From Desulfobacteraceae bacterium (lineage in GTDB: Bacteria > Desulfobacterota > Desulfobacteria > Desulfobacterales > Desulfobacteraceae), in contig JADGEQ010000033.1 of NCBI GenBank assembly GCA_016744295.1, positions 1-64,000 of the forward strand: a stretch of 64,000 bases of DNA. The letters are read 5' to 3'. Shown piece after piece: positions 1 through 10,557 of this stretch. Below the pieces are notes generated by a model, which worked only from the letters and a program-made list of their open reading frames with translations, was not told the origin of the DNA and did no database searches. A program made the position numbers and the translations under genes. How positions within the stretch are numbered: position 1 is the stretch's first letter; every line of letters starts with the position of its first letter.

Positions 1-88
1 TTAAAACCATGGTTATTATCCCTGAATTGGCAAAGGCTTATGAACCATTTGCATAATTCTTTTGCCAAAAAAACACGAAAATTAGAGT

Positions 89-328
89 TTAGAAACTAAA
101 CAATTTCTGGATAAGCAAGCATTTAAATAAAAGCAGCGGTGAATAAGCCTTATTCCCTTCTTTTTTAGCTCCAACAGGATAATCTTATAAACGAGTGGAT
201 TCTATTTTTTCCCAGGCAATGGTCTTGTCCAAGTTCTTCAATGTTTTAAGACTTCTGTTCTTCTTATCTCTCAAGGAATTTTCAAAATCCGGAAAAGTTT
301 TATTTTTCTGTTTTGGTTTGAATCCCAT
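89..328 (-). pseudogene. IS5-family transposase N-terminal remnant
   Basis: Reading from an ATG at 328, the frame gives an IS5-type transposase N-terminus (TFPDFENSLRDKKNRSL, then a WEKIEST stretch). An in-frame TAA interrupts it at 187-185. The same frame then continues with the family's next block (AKKEGNKAYSPLLLFKCLL) until a second stop at 91-89. The catalytic core is missing. The order of blocks matches the N-termini of the other IS5-type transposases at 11.1 kb and 23.1 kb, although the sequence is clearly a different element. Bases 1-88 show no feature I recognise, and 329-564 is AT-rich and looks non-coding. Confidence 0.7.
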
Positions 329-564
329 AAGGTAGCCTCCATTTATGCTGTTTGATTGTAAAATTCATAGCATAAATAAATAATATTATTAATAATTTTA
401 AATATTTACAGCCGATTGTTTGCTGTTTTTTTTCGATTTGTTGCAATTTTGTAATAATTGAGCTCTCTCTACCCTGAGTTAATCAAAGGTCTCAGGAGAC
501 TAATAGCGAAGCTATTGTTGATTATCAACGGCAAGTAGCGTAACTTTTCCTATGCTGATATTTG

Positions 565-2364
565 TTATAAATCACTAAATCTTTGTGCTACGAAATTGAA
601 ACCAGCCTTCGGATCTAACTCGTAGTTATGAAAGTCCTGAAAGCGTGGCCCATTACCTCGACAGAATAATTTCTCATTGAAGGGATGTTTATCAAGAACA
701 GTAAGACCATTTTCAAAGAATTTTTCCTTCCACCAGTCTCTCTCCTTAAGTGTTACGTGATACTTGTTACCGACATTATCCGTATATTCAAGGAGAGAAA
801 CAGATCCAATGAAATATCCATCTTTTCCCAGATGTCGGCTAATGTTGCTGAATAGACAATTCAGATCTTTTTCAGCAATATGTTCTAACACCTCCCACAT
901 CGTAATGACATTGAATTCAATTTGCGTATGGGCGTCTCGTGACAAGAGACTGAAGGGTTTGGTTATGTCGCAAGTAAACAAGTTGTGCGGTAATAGCGGC
1001 CAATAGCCGATTCGATTAACTCTACAAAAATTTGATCCATCGACACCGACAGCAAGAACTCCTGACATTGCATATTCATAAACAAGGCCCGCGGCACCTG
1101 TTCCAAGGTCGAGACATTTAATATCTTGACCTAATACACTGATACAATTTTGAACAAAAAATATTGGTCGAGGAATGCCTTCCATCGTCGAATCGGGGCT
1201 ATTGTGATCATGACTTTCCAAAGCAATTGGATAATCAGTCTTCAACTCAATAGAATTGGATGCATTGAATGCAGGCCGTTGATTTAAATCCACCATGGTA
1301 CTCATCCAGTCTACATAAAAATTTTGTAATTGATCTATTTGATATTTTTCTGCATTGGAATTTTGGTTTAGGACATACTCTATGGTTCTTGACCTCATTT
1401 CAGTAATGTTTATTAAATCAAAACTTTTCTTTAAAAGACTTTTTATTTCATTTAGCTCTTCTTTAAGTTGGTCCTTTTCTTGTTGTCCTCGATTCTGCAA
1501 CAGTTTTCTTGAAGTTGAGTTAGGATAATCAATCTCCATGCCGCAGCGTTTTAGAGCTTCATCAATTTCTAATGGTGTTACTATTTGATGTTCAAGGGGA
1601 ACAATTGTATTCGACACATTTAAGTGGAGATTTATATATGGCGTGGTATCAATTTGGTTACTCGATAATTCCTCTAAAAACCTTAAAAACCTTGGAGAAA
1701 AACTTAAATTTGGATTTACATCTTCCGATAGATCAAATTGTTCGGACAAAATACCGTGATCTGGAAAAACTGCATTTAAGAATTTCGAAAGGATCTCTTC
1801 GCCTCTTAATTCCGTATATGAGAGGACCATGAAATTGCCGGTACCAAAAAACGTTTCCCAGCGTTCCTTTTGAAAAGCAGTACTCCAAAAATATGAAAAT
1901 TCACGTAGAAACGAATCCAATTTATAAGGGCCTCTTCCCGTCCTTATCAATTGGCCATAGATGGAAGGAATAAAATCGTATGGATCTCTTTCACAAAAAA
2001 CAATTTTCACATCATAGTCAACAAGATAATCCCTAACAGATTTAATTTGATCCGTTGTTTTAAGCTCCCAAGAGAAAGCCTCACTAGTGACAAGAATTGT
2101 TGGGCAGCCACAATGGTCAATTTCCTCCAAAAAGCGATCCCATAGACCTGAAAGGCTCGTTGAAATATCGGCTGGAAATTGATTCCACCGTTCCGGCTGC
2201 ATGACAAGGGCCAACAAGTTATGATCACGACCGACCAATTGACCTGTTTTCGGAACATATATCCCCTTGCTTTTAAATTTATCCCGGTTAGCTTGAATTT
2301 GGCACTGAAGATATGTAGTCCCCGTTTTTGGCAGACCAATGTGAAGAATTATTGTTTTTTTCAT
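565..2364 (-). CDS. Sulfotransferase-coiled coil-methyltransferase fusion
   Basis: A 599-residue protein with two catalytic parts. Residues 3-20 carry the P-loop-like PAPS-binding motif GLPKTGTTYLQ, and R126/S134 in ERDPYDFIPSIY fit the 3'-phosphate-binding motif, so residues 1 to about 210 look like a sulfotransferase. Residues 285-320 are charged, Lys/Glu/Leu-rich and probably coiled coil. Residues 417-530 are a class I SAM methyltransferase (motif I LDLGTGAAG, acidic VGVDGS, then WEVLEHI). The ATG overlaps the wzt stop by four bases (ATGA), so it is translationally coupled to the exporter ATPase and is the last gene of the polysaccharide operon. Modification or termination of the exported glycan is inferred from fold and position; acceptors are unknown. 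Confidence 0.8.
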   Translation of the reverse strand: MKKTIILHIGLPKTGTTYLQCQIQANRDKFKSKGIYVPKTGQLVGRDHNLLALVMQPERWNQFPADISTSLSGLWDRFLEEIDHCGCPTILVTSEAFSWELKTTDQIKSVRDYLVDYDVKIVFCERDPYDFIPSIYGQLIRTGRGPYKLDSFLREFSYFWSTAFQKERWETFFGTGNFMVLSYTELRGEEILSKFLNAVFPDHGILSEQFDLSEDVNPNLSFSPRFLRFLEELSSNQIDTTPYINLHLNVSNTIVPLEHQIVTPLEIDEALKRCGMEIDYPNSTSRKLLQNRGQQEKDQLKEELNEIKSLLKKSFDLINITEMRSRTIEYVLNQNSNAEKYQIDQLQNFYVDWMSTMVDLNQRPAFNASNSIELKTDYPIALESHDHNSPDSTMEGIPRPIFFVQNCISVLGQDIKCLDLGTGAAGLVYEYAMSGVLAVGVDGSNFCRVNRIGYWPLLPHNLFTCDITKPFSLLSRDAHTQIEFNVITMWEVLEHIAEKDLNCLFSNISRHLGKDGYFIGSVSLLEYTDNVGNKYHVTLKERDWWKEKFFENGLTVLDKHPFNEKLFCRGNGPRFQDFHNYELDPKAGFNFVAQRFSDL

Positions 2365-3737
2365 TTGCTTACCTCACACATCATGTCAAAATCGACAGTT
2401 CCATTCGAGAACTCATCAGAATTAGCAGTTACTCGAATACATACGGTATCCAAAACCCGATGTAAATACCCTTCCACTCCATCTATAACACCGACGACTC
2501 CTGCATTCAGAAAATAGAGACCCGGGTTCAAAGCACAACGGAAGCGAAATTTTACCCGATAACATTCTCCCGCATTAATGTTCATCAAACGCTGCTGGCG
2601 CGATTTTGCCGATCTGCCTCCTCCTAACTCTACTCCGGAAACCGTTTTAAGCAACATGCCAAACGACACATAGCTGGCACACTTATTAAATTTGACAGTG
2701 AAAGTGAAAAAATAATTTTTCCCACGTACCAAAATATTTGCCCTCTCACCCGCCAATGTGAATACAGTAGGTGCTTCAATAAGGGCTCCGGAAGATTCGT
2801 ACTCAATGGTACTGCTGGGCATTAAGTTAGGATCATAGTTTTCTTGTGTTACCTGGAGGTCTTCAAGTGGTCCTGATTGCACATGTTGTACGTTTTCAGT
2901 GGGAGCCAGTGTATTTGTAAGACTCTCATCCCCATGTCGGATTTGCTCCCGAATATATTCGAACTTGTCTGCAGGTGCATAAAGCAATTTTTGATAGCGA
3001 CCAACAATCTGTTTTGGTGTACCAACTGCTAACATCTCACCTGCGTCTATCAATACAGCTCGATCACACAACTCAATAATAGCATTGGTAGAGTGTGACA
3101 CAAACAATAAGGTTGCACCACTTGAATGAATTGCTTCGATACGGGAAAAGCATTTCCGCTGGAACAATTCGTCACCGACTGACAGCGCCTCATCGATGAT
3201 TAAAATGTCTGGATTAACATTAATCGCGACTGCGAAAGCTAGACGCACCACCATCCCACTTGAGTAAGTCTTAACGGGTTGCTCCATAAATGCACCAATA
3301 TCTGCAAATGCTGCAATGTCATCAAACCGCTCAGTCACCTCTTTCATGCTCAAACCCAGTATGGCGGCATTCATGAAGACATTCTCACGCCCAGTGAAAT
3401 CATAATTGAAGCCTGAGCCCAACTCAAGCAAGGCCGCAATTCGACCTTGCGTTGTGACCACTCCTGTTGTCGGTGAAAGAGTGCCGGTAATTATTTCTAA
3501 TAAGCTGCTTTTCCCGCTGCCATTCCGACCTACAATACCAATAGACTCTCCCTTTTTGATATCAATTGATATGTCTCTAAGCGCCCAAAATTCACGGAAA
3601 TATACCTTCTGATCCACACCTGCCATCCGTTGAAGTTTGGGAAGGATGAATTGTTTTAACTGGTCGCTGGGTAAATTGAATAGTTCGAAGCGTTTAGACA
3701 CTCCTTCGACCTTGATTGCTATTTCATCAAAGGACAT
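2361..3737 (-). CDS. wzt: Polysaccharide ABC exporter ATPase (Wzt-like)
   Basis: ATP-binding subunit of an ABC-2 polysaccharide exporter. Walker A is GRNGSGKSS (about residue 70), the signature is YSSGMVVRLAFA and Walker B is ILIIDEALSVGDE. After residue about 245 there is a long C-terminal extension of beta-rich sequence that fits a Wzt carbohydrate-binding domain, the part that in other systems recognises the finished, capped glycan. I chose the ATG at 3737 (458 residues) because it begins with the family's usual MSFDEIAIKVEGVSK. The open frame extends 17 codons upstream into the permease gene, but the chosen start gives a normal 11-base overlap with it. The product works with the permease at 3727-4557. 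Confidence 0.9.
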   Translation of the reverse strand: MSFDEIAIKVEGVSKRFELFNLPSDQLKQFILPKLQRMAGVDQKVYFREFWALRDISIDIKKGESIGIVGRNGSGKSSLLEIITGTLSPTTGVVTTQGRIAALLELGSGFNYDFTGRENVFMNAAILGLSMKEVTERFDDIAAFADIGAFMEQPVKTYSSGMVVRLAFAVAINVNPDILIIDEALSVGDELFQRKCFSRIEAIHSSGATLLFVSHSTNAIIELCDRAVLIDAGEMLAVGTPKQIVGRYQKLLYAPADKFEYIREQIRHGDESLTNTLAPTENVQHVQSGPLEDLQVTQENYDPNLMPSSTIEYESSGALIEAPTVFTLAGERANILVRGKNYFFTFTVKFNKCASYVSFGMLLKTVSGVELGGGRSAKSRQQRLMNINAGECYRVKFRFRCALNPGLYFLNAGVVGVIDGVEGYLHRVLDTVCIRVTANSDEFSNGTVDFDMMCEVSK

Positions 3738-4557
3738 TGGCAAACCCATTTCGCGTCTTCTGGAACCAAGCATAACCAAGCCAGGCAATTAACACCGATA
3801 CCAAATAATAAATTAATAGCCCATTCCAATTGGGGATCTCTCCTAAAATTAATACAGACCGTGTTTGCTGAATAATAAAAGTTAGCGGATTTAGCATCAA
3901 CAACGGTCTGATGTTCTCTGGCATGGCTGAAACAGGGTAAAAAACTGGCGAACCAAATAATAATATTGTCATAGATAGAGGTATTAGGTGTACAATATCT
4001 CTCAAGAATACACCGAGTGAAGCCAACCCCCATGCTATTCCCAAAGTCAATACCAACAGAGGAAATAATATTAGCGGCAGGAAGAGAACTGTCCATTGTA
4101 GACCACCACTAATAATAACAATCGAGACTACAAGTACTAACACGCTAATGAGTGCATTAAAAAATGAAACGGCAATGGCCACAACCGGCAAAATTTCAAG
4201 CGGGAAAACAATCTTTTTCACGTAGTTTACATTGTTCAAAATAAGCCTTGGCGCACGATCTAATGTTTCTGCGACCAAGCTGTGCACGATCATACCGGCA
4301 AATAAAAAAATTGCAAAATAAAATTTACTTTCAGGGAGGTCAACTCCCCAACGGGCTTTGAAGACTACAGAGAACACAAAAGTATATAGCATAAGCAACA
4401 AAAGTGGATTTAAAAGAGACCATGTCATGCCGATGACAGAGCCCTTGTATCGTCCTACCACCTCGCGTTTCATCATCCGAAAAGTAAGTTGACGATTACG
4501 CCACAAGCTGGAAAACAGTGAATTTAAGGATATGGGATGTGGGATGTGGGGATTCAT
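3727..4557 (-). CDS. wzm: Polysaccharide ABC exporter permease (Wzm-like)
   Basis: A 276-residue ABC-2 family inner-membrane permease. After a cytosolic start (SSLWRNRQLTFRMMKREVVGRYKGS, typical of Wzm/RfbA/KpsM) there are about six hydrophobic segments. The length is standard. It begins in an ATGA overlap with the upstream glycosyltransferase gene and overlaps wzt downstream, so the three genes are one translational unit. With Wzt it should export a lipid-linked O-antigen or EPS across the inner membrane, which means the glycan is finished in the cytoplasm and not by a Wzx/Wzy system. Confidence 0.92.
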   Translation of the reverse strand: MNPHIPHPISLNSLFSSLWRNRQLTFRMMKREVVGRYKGSVIGMTWSLLNPLLLLMLYTFVFSVVFKARWGVDLPESKFYFAIFLFAGMIVHSLVAETLDRAPRLILNNVNYVKKIVFPLEILPVVAIAVSFFNALISVLVLVVSIVIISGGLQWTVLFLPLILFPLLVLTLGIAWGLASLGVFLRDIVHLIPLSMTILLFGSPVFYPVSAMPENIRPLLMLNPLTFIIQQTRSVLILGEIPNWNGLLIYYLVSVLIAWLGYAWFQKTRNGFANVL

Positions 4558-6584
4558 GTATTAATAATCTCAATAAATAAGTCTCTCAATTTAATTCTAA
4601 ATTTTCTTTTCAGCACTTTAATGCGTGCAGTTAAACCATATTCGCGCAATAACCTTACTTGAGTTGATAAGAAATGCCACGATAGCAGCCTAGCTCCTAA
4701 CCGAAAAACGCCAAGTTCAAATGAAGGAGGTGATGATAAAGGAGGAAGTGATAGTAGGGAACCATTAAATATTTTAAAAACAGTTGGGCAAAAACTACTA
4801 ATCAATTCATTTTCTTGCCCCTCATTCCAAAGACCAGATGGAAACTCATGGTCTAAGTACAAGATAACCGTTGAAGGTATTTCAAAAGAAATGCCACCTT
4901 CCCCCACTAGAATAGCCATTGCCTTTCTGTCCAGATAGCGTAGAGCTAAATTCAAGTCTCCGGGAAAGGCGGTAAATCTGAAAATGAAACGTGCATAACC
5001 CATAGGTGAAAGGGGATCAAGCTGTCGAAAATCTATATTCTCGTGAACTTGATGAACAGGCATCCCATTACGAATCAAAATGGAAGAAGTCGCTGCACAG
5101 TTCTTCTCCCGGTTCCTCATCAAACTTCCGGCAAGAACCTGGAGGTGATTGGAAAATATTCTTTCATTCGGCGCTACAAATACCACTGCGTCAACTTGTG
5201 AAGTCACCGCCAAAATATCAGCAATGACCGCTCCAAATTTTCGTCTCCTCCTAATCTCATCGGTAATTCCATAAGTAAAAAAATCAACCTCCAGAATATG
5301 AATAGTAACAGTTGATTTTGCTATATATTCTTCAATGCAGGATCTATTTTTACTTGCCAATTTTTTGTCAACAACCAAGACAGGTATGAATTGTTTATAT
5401 TCCTGTACTGCCACGCTGTCTATGTGCTGTTTTAGGACACTATCTGAATAGTCAGATATTATCATATATAAACAGACTTTTATCTGAGCTTTATCTTCGG
5501 GTAGGTGATGTTGACGTAACTCAAGTTTTCTAGCGGTAAAGCCATTATACAGATCACTTAAATTATTCTTTAAAGAAAATTTTTGACGAAAAACTCTCTG
5601 CGATTTCTCAATCATCGCCAATGCTTCATCTGAGTTCTTGTTTGCCCAAACCAAGTGATTTTTAATGTCATCGAATATTTTATCAACAGAACGCCTGCTA
5701 TCAATGTAAAGCAGAGAATCTCCAAAAAATTTCTTTGCAAAATTATTTTCATCGCAAATAACAAGTGAGCCAGCAGCAACACTTTCAAACAAACGGTTCG
5801 ACATCAATTCAGACTCTTTGTGTGCTTTCGAGGATAAAACCAGCGATATTCCCACCTTGGCAATTTCATCAATCATTGAAATGCCGTCAAATGGAATTTC
5901 TTTGACATAGCTTTCATACCCTCCCCATACCCTCACCCCCTGAAATATGGTAGGACCAAATATACGCAGATTTCCGGTCTTGTCTAAGCGTTTCAACAAC
6001 TTCTGATGGCGGGATGACCCACCGCTCAGCGCCTCCCAATTAATACCGGCATAAAAAAGTTTTTGCTCACCTAATGATGGTGGATAAACAATATCATCGA
6101 CAGAATGATATAAACTAAAAAGAGGGGGAAAATGAGTTGATGATCTACGTATTAACCTACCAACATGATCGTCAGCTGGAACAGAACTACAACTCAAGAA
6201 ATCATCATGAGTCAGCAGGTTTCGTGAGGTCCGGGAATAACCCCACTCATGATAGAATTGGATGGGATTCCACAGAGCCACAAATGAGAAAGCATCATAA
6301 AGCTTTGGTGTATCATAATGGAGATGAAAAACAAAATCAACATCCTTTTTAGTTATAAAAACCTCTGGATCCTTGACAATCCTACCATCCGCATGAATCT
6401 CGATACACTCTAACCCCAAATTTGCAGCAGCAATTTTAAGACGAGCGATGCACTCGTCTTCTGCTGTCTTGATTTCAGGCCATAGTTTAACAATTGCAAA
6501 TCGCCCAATAAGATCTGATGGCAAAACAAAATCACACGTCACTTTATCTCTATGTTTCAAATCCACCTCTTTCGTCATAAGCAT
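4554..6584 (-). CDS. Two-part glycosyltransferase
   Basis: About 676 residues. The first ~350 residues look like a GT-B glycosyltransferase: there is a C-terminal nucleotide-sugar-binding block with SNRLFESVAAGSLVICDE, as in CgeB/GT4-type enzymes. The second half (from about residue 370, KVCLYMIISDYSDSVLKQHIDSV) resembles a degenerate GT-A/GT2 fold without a clear DxD. An open frame starts at a GTG at 6596, but that codon sits inside the GGAG ribosome-binding sequence. The ATG at 6584, 11 bases after it, is the likelier start. It lies 18 bases after the fucose synthase gene and feeds directly into the wzm/wzt unit, so it probably builds the exported glycan. Sugar specificity is unknown. Confidence 0.75.
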   Translation of the reverse strand: MLMTKEVDLKHRDKVTCDFVLPSDLIGRFAIVKLWPEIKTAEDECIARLKIAAANLGLECIEIHADGRIVKDPEVFITKKDVDFVFHLHYDTPKLYDAFSFVALWNPIQFYHEWGYSRTSRNLLTHDDFLSCSSVPADDHVGRLIRRSSTHFPPLFSLYHSVDDIVYPPSLGEQKLFYAGINWEALSGGSSRHQKLLKRLDKTGNLRIFGPTIFQGVRVWGGYESYVKEIPFDGISMIDEIAKVGISLVLSSKAHKESELMSNRLFESVAAGSLVICDENNFAKKFFGDSLLYIDSRRSVDKIFDDIKNHLVWANKNSDEALAMIEKSQRVFRQKFSLKNNLSDLYNGFTARKLELRQHHLPEDKAQIKVCLYMIISDYSDSVLKQHIDSVAVQEYKQFIPVLVVDKKLASKNRSCIEEYIAKSTVTIHILEVDFFTYGITDEIRRRRKFGAVIADILAVTSQVDAVVFVAPNERIFSNHLQVLAGSLMRNREKNCAATSSILIRNGMPVHQVHENIDFRQLDPLSPMGYARFIFRFTAFPGDLNLALRYLDRKAMAILVGEGGISFEIPSTVILYLDHEFPSGLWNEGQENELISSFCPTVFKIFNGSLLSLPPLSSPPSFELGVFRLGARLLSWHFLSTQVRLLREYGLTARIKVLKRKFRIKLRDLFIEIINT

Positions 6585-6602
6585 AATACAGATCACTCCA
6601 TA

Positions 6603-7595
6603 TCAAAGTCGGCGACTATGTTTCTCCGATTCCAATAATTCTAAAAAATCATTATAGGCTCTTTGTAATCCGATCTTTTCATCGACCTGAGGCCCCCAAC
6701 CGATTGCGTTAATACGTGAACTATCCAGTAATTTCTTCAGGGTCCCATTTGGCTTATTTTTGTCGTAAACAATCTGACCTTTAAAGCCAACTACCTCGGC
6801 GATAAGTTTAGATAACTCCGCAATGGAAAGATCATAGCCACATCCCACATTAAACAAATCATCGTCAACTTTTCCTAACATCAAGCACTTCATGGCATCA
6901 GCTAGGTCATCAACATACAATATTTCACGCCTTGCTGTTCCATCACCCCAGACAATTAACTCACGGTGCCCAGCAATTTTGGCCTCGTGTGCACGTCGAA
7001 GAATACCCGCGACCACATGGCCATGTTGAGGATGATAATTGTCACCAGGGCCGTACAGATTAGGGGGAATGACAGATATAAAATCACAACCGTATTGTTT
7101 ACGGTACGCACGACACATCTCTATACCTGCAATCTTACCGATCGCATAAGAACGAATATTTTCTTCGAGAGAACCTGTCAATAAAAAGTTTTCCGATATC
7201 GGCTGGGCCGCTTCTGTTGGGTAAGTGCAGTTCGACGCAACGAACAAGAGTTTATCAACACCATATTTATGTGCAGCATCGATGACGCTCGTTTGAATCA
7301 TCAAGTTATCATGTAAAAAAACAGCACCAAGTGTGGCGTTAGCATAAATACCACCGACCTTAGCAGCCGCATGAAAAACCAATTCTGGTTTATTTGTAGC
7401 TACCCAATCAAGAACATCACTTTTATTGCGCAAATCAAGCTCTCGGCTTGATGTAACTAATATTTCTGCGCCGCTTTTGTTGAAGCGCCGAACCAATGCA
7501 GACCCTAACATTCCGGTATGCCCAGTTATCCAAATTTTTTTTCCCTCAAAGGTGAATGGATTTTCGCCATTGTGATTATAACTTTTATGCTTCAT
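6603..7595 (-). CDS. fcl: GDP-L-fucose synthase
   Basis: A 330-residue extended short-chain dehydrogenase. The Rossmann motif is GHTGMLGSALVRRF (about residues 26-39), the Ser is in VASNCTYP and the catalytic Tyr/Lys pair is in SYAIGKIAG, all as in GDP-4-keto-6-deoxymannose 3,5-epimerase-reductase. It converts the product of GDP-mannose 4,6-dehydratase (gmd, 24.9-26.0 kb) to GDP-L-fucose, so the glycan probably contains fucose. The two genes of the pathway are 17 kb apart with IS elements between them, which suggests rearrangement of the locus. Confidence 0.92.
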   Translation of the reverse strand: MKHKSYNHNGENPFTFEGKKIWITGHTGMLGSALVRRFNKSGAEILVTSSRELDLRNKSDVLDWVATNKPELVFHAAAKVGGIYANATLGAVFLHDNLMIQTSVIDAAHKYGVDKLLFVASNCTYPTEAAQPISENFLLTGSLEENIRSYAIGKIAGIEMCRAYRKQYGCDFISVIPPNLYGPGDNYHPQHGHVVAGILRRAHEAKIAGHRELIVWGDGTARREILYVDDLADAMKCLMLGKVDDDLFNVGCGYDLSIAELSKLIAEVVGFKGQIVYDKNKPNGTLKKLLDSSRINAIGWGPQVDEKIGLQRAYNDFLELLESEKHSRRL

Positions 7596-7933
7596 AGTTT
7601 AAAGATCCTTGATTCTTTTTTAATCTGTGCTTAAAATCCAATCCAAGTCCATTTCTATTTTTAACAAAAATGAATAGTAATGTCCAATGCTGCAATAGCA
7701 GTATACAGAACGAGACCATTGATTAATTCCAATAGTCTATTTCATATGACCTCATTCGGACTGTGTAACATTGCTGGTGTCTTTAGTCCAAAAAGCTTCT
7801 TCTTGCAAGTTTATTTTTTTCAATTAACTTCTGGCATGTTTTTGTTGGTTTTGTTGGTTACCTTTGCAAGGCCCTCTTCTAATACTCGATGATCAAGTTT
7901 TTTACATAAACAATCAACAAGGTAAAATGAGGT
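7596..7933. other. Non-coding gap upstream of fcl
   Basis: AT-rich sequence between the duplicated segment and the fcl start. The plus-strand open frame at 7680-7892 has no recognisable domain and no ribosome-binding site, and I do not call it a gene. No promoter stood out clearly. Confidence 0.4.
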
Positions 7934-10557
7934 GAGATATTATGGTTGACACTTAATTGAAATATGACCTGCATTTTTTGTAAGCATGGGTTAAATTGTA
8001 GAATCCAGTACAACTTAGAGCCATAAACAAAAGGAAGGCAGGCCATGAACAAAATAATAAAGTATATTGAATTGAATGTCCGCAAAAACTCAATTGTTAT
8101 TGCCATAGCCGAAGATGGTCGGCAAGGAAATGTTAATTTTTAATGTGTTATCAACAATGATATAAACCAACTTCACTATAGGCTTTTTTCCTTGCGCCCC
8201 TCGACCGCCCTTTCCTGGTTTCTTACCTTGCCCAAATATACCTTATACCTATAGAAGTAAATCGCAATAAAATAGATGACAGCAGTTAAATAGAATAATA
8301 TTAAAATTATATTTGCAATTGTTTCCAAGGTGTTTTGGTACCTAAGTTCAATTGTGTGTGTGCCTTCAGGTATATCAAAAAACATCTGGGCTTTATCGAT
8401 TGTCGGAGTTACTAGCAGACCGTCAATATATAATCGCTGGTTTTGAATTGGATAGAATAAATACGTCATTCGACTAGGTTTGTCTGCGTTTATTACAGCT
8501 TTAACATAATTTGCTTCGTTGGATTCAAATGAAACGAGAGCATCATTTTTTAAATCAGGAGAATAGAAATATCCATTATCCAAGGAATTGGGGTTCGGAT
8601 CCAGTGTAAAATCTTTACCTGACATTTGCTTTGGTATAAAACCTTTTAACGCATATGCTCTTAGTCCACCCGGTTTCCAATGCAATAAATATGGTGTTTT
8701 TGTCATGTCAACCATCTGATCTAGGACTTTTTTATTCTTTGTGTATACATCGTCATCTACAACAACAAAAGATCCACGAGTATTTGCAATATACTGCCAA
8801 TCGGCTATACCCATCATAGTAAAAAAAAGCGGTTGGTAATCCTTTGGATTGGAAATATAAATATCGTGCCCAGAATAATTTGAAATGCTATGGTCCAACA
8901 ATTTAAACCATTCAAAATTTTCTGTTATATAAGCACCTTGACCTGATGTAGATAATTCTTCCAACCCGAGAAACCGATAATTTTCTTTCTCCTCTAAAGT
9001 CCCAATAAAATTATTGAATCCAACGATAGCATTATGATTAAAGTTTATTTTCTTTGGAATCAAAGAATTATCAAACAATGGAAGCGGTGATTGCTGAAGC
9101 ATCACTGCGGGAAAAACAATTACAGTATATGTACAAGCCACAAGAATAGCCTTCTTTTTGATACCTTCTATTGATGCAATCAAAAAGAATAAAGCTGCGA
9201 AGAACAGTTCAAATGAAAACCGCCTTACATCTATTATTTTTAGAGTGCCTGTTCCAAATGTAGGATCCAAGAGGATAACGATTCCTAATACAAAAAATAC
9301 AATACTTAAACGCGTATATATTTTTGTTTTTATTTCTCCAGTATTTAAGTAACTAATACCGATTGCTATTGACAAAAACAAGAATGGCATCATAGGAATC
9401 AAATATCTATGCTGCAAGTGCATTGAGCCGACAATGGGAATTAAAAAGTGGAAAAGACCCGAAATAGTCGTAGTATTGCCCATCCCCCAAAAATTAATAA
9501 TTACAAACGATATAACACCAAACCAGAAAATTGATTTGAATTCTATAGTTTTGCTTTTGAACATCATCGGTTTAAGTACCATTCCGAGAATAAAGATCCC
9601 AATAACTCCTATGCTAGAAATGTTCAGCGTTCTAAAATAAGGCTCCGTAAATGCTCTAAAGGGTGTCACCAAACCTAAAATATTCATATAATCGATTGCA
9701 AGTTGGTCAACAGACTGATAGTAATTGTGTATTGATGTCTGCACTACATCGGTTAAAAGGCGTGATATTGCTAAGTAGTGAAGGAAGCAAGCTGCGGTCG
9801 CTATAGTAAATGGCGCTCCAATTCGGATTAATACATGCCTTACATTGAATTTGTTATTTGTAGATTGATAATATACAAAAGTGAAAATTATATTCATCGC
9901 TGAATGAAATGTTGAGACAGTGATGTAACCTCCAGTAAACACCAGCACATAAAAGAATGCTGTAGCAAGCCAATTATGTCGAGGTTCCTTAAGTGTTTTT
10001 AAAGAAAAGTATGCTAACGGAGCGACAAGAGTAATATTGAAGTGAAACAATAAAATTAACAATGAACTATAAGCCATTACGGGTATAAAACCCATAACCG
10101 CAAAAAATAGCGCTTGATAACGAGTAAAATTAAAAAACTCTGTTGCTATTTTTTGGGCATAATAAAAACAGATATATGATAAAAATAATATGAGTGCCAG
10201 GAAATAATAATCTACAGGCCTGTTTTTTAATATTGCATCAACGTAATGATCTGCAGGCATGGTACTTGATAGTGTAGAAGCGTAAGAAAACAATCCATAT
10301 ATCAGATTTTTTGACGGAAGTGATACCCTTAAAAAGGTTTCTCCATTTCCGTTGTTAATTCCAAGGTCAACAGCAGAAAAAATTCCTTCCTTGAGATATG
10401 AACCTACCTTGATAAAACCAGGATAACTAGTACGGAAAAAATCTCCAGAAGAATACATTGATCCGCCTAGGCTACCGCCTTTCAAAGTATAACCGATGTA
10501 AATCCCAAAAGAGAGGAACGTTAGTAGTAGGGCTGTAAGTATTTGAAATTGATTATC
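7934..10557. repeat. Duplicated segment, copy A
   Basis: This segment (IS110 remnant plus the ~800-codon membrane-protein gene) is repeated at 12513-15133 at a nearly constant offset of 4579 bases. From about 8121 to 8805 (685 bases) the two copies look identical by eye, while the rest differs by scattered substitutions. Homology ends inside codon 8 of the membrane-protein gene, where an IS end begins. A recent gene-conversion or recombination tract over the 3' part explains the uneven divergence. Confidence 0.9.
8045..8143 (+). pseudogene. IS110-family transposase N-terminal remnant (copy A)
   Basis: A 32-codon frame that begins like IS110 DEDD transposases (MNKIIKYIELNVRKNS, then IAIAEDGRQGNV) and stops just after. 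In intact members the motif reads GLDVHKNS, so the first catalytic Asp and the His have already changed to ELNVRKNS. A good ribosome-binding site (aaggaaggcaggcc) precedes the ATG, and the preceding ~110 bases look like the element's left end. The rest of the transposase is gone. The same remnant is present at 12624. Confidence 0.75.

Noticed and set aside
7879-8106. 75-codon minus frame and its twin at 12395-12631
   Set aside because: Both are antisense to the IS110 remnants and their left ends; similarity between them only reflects the duplication.
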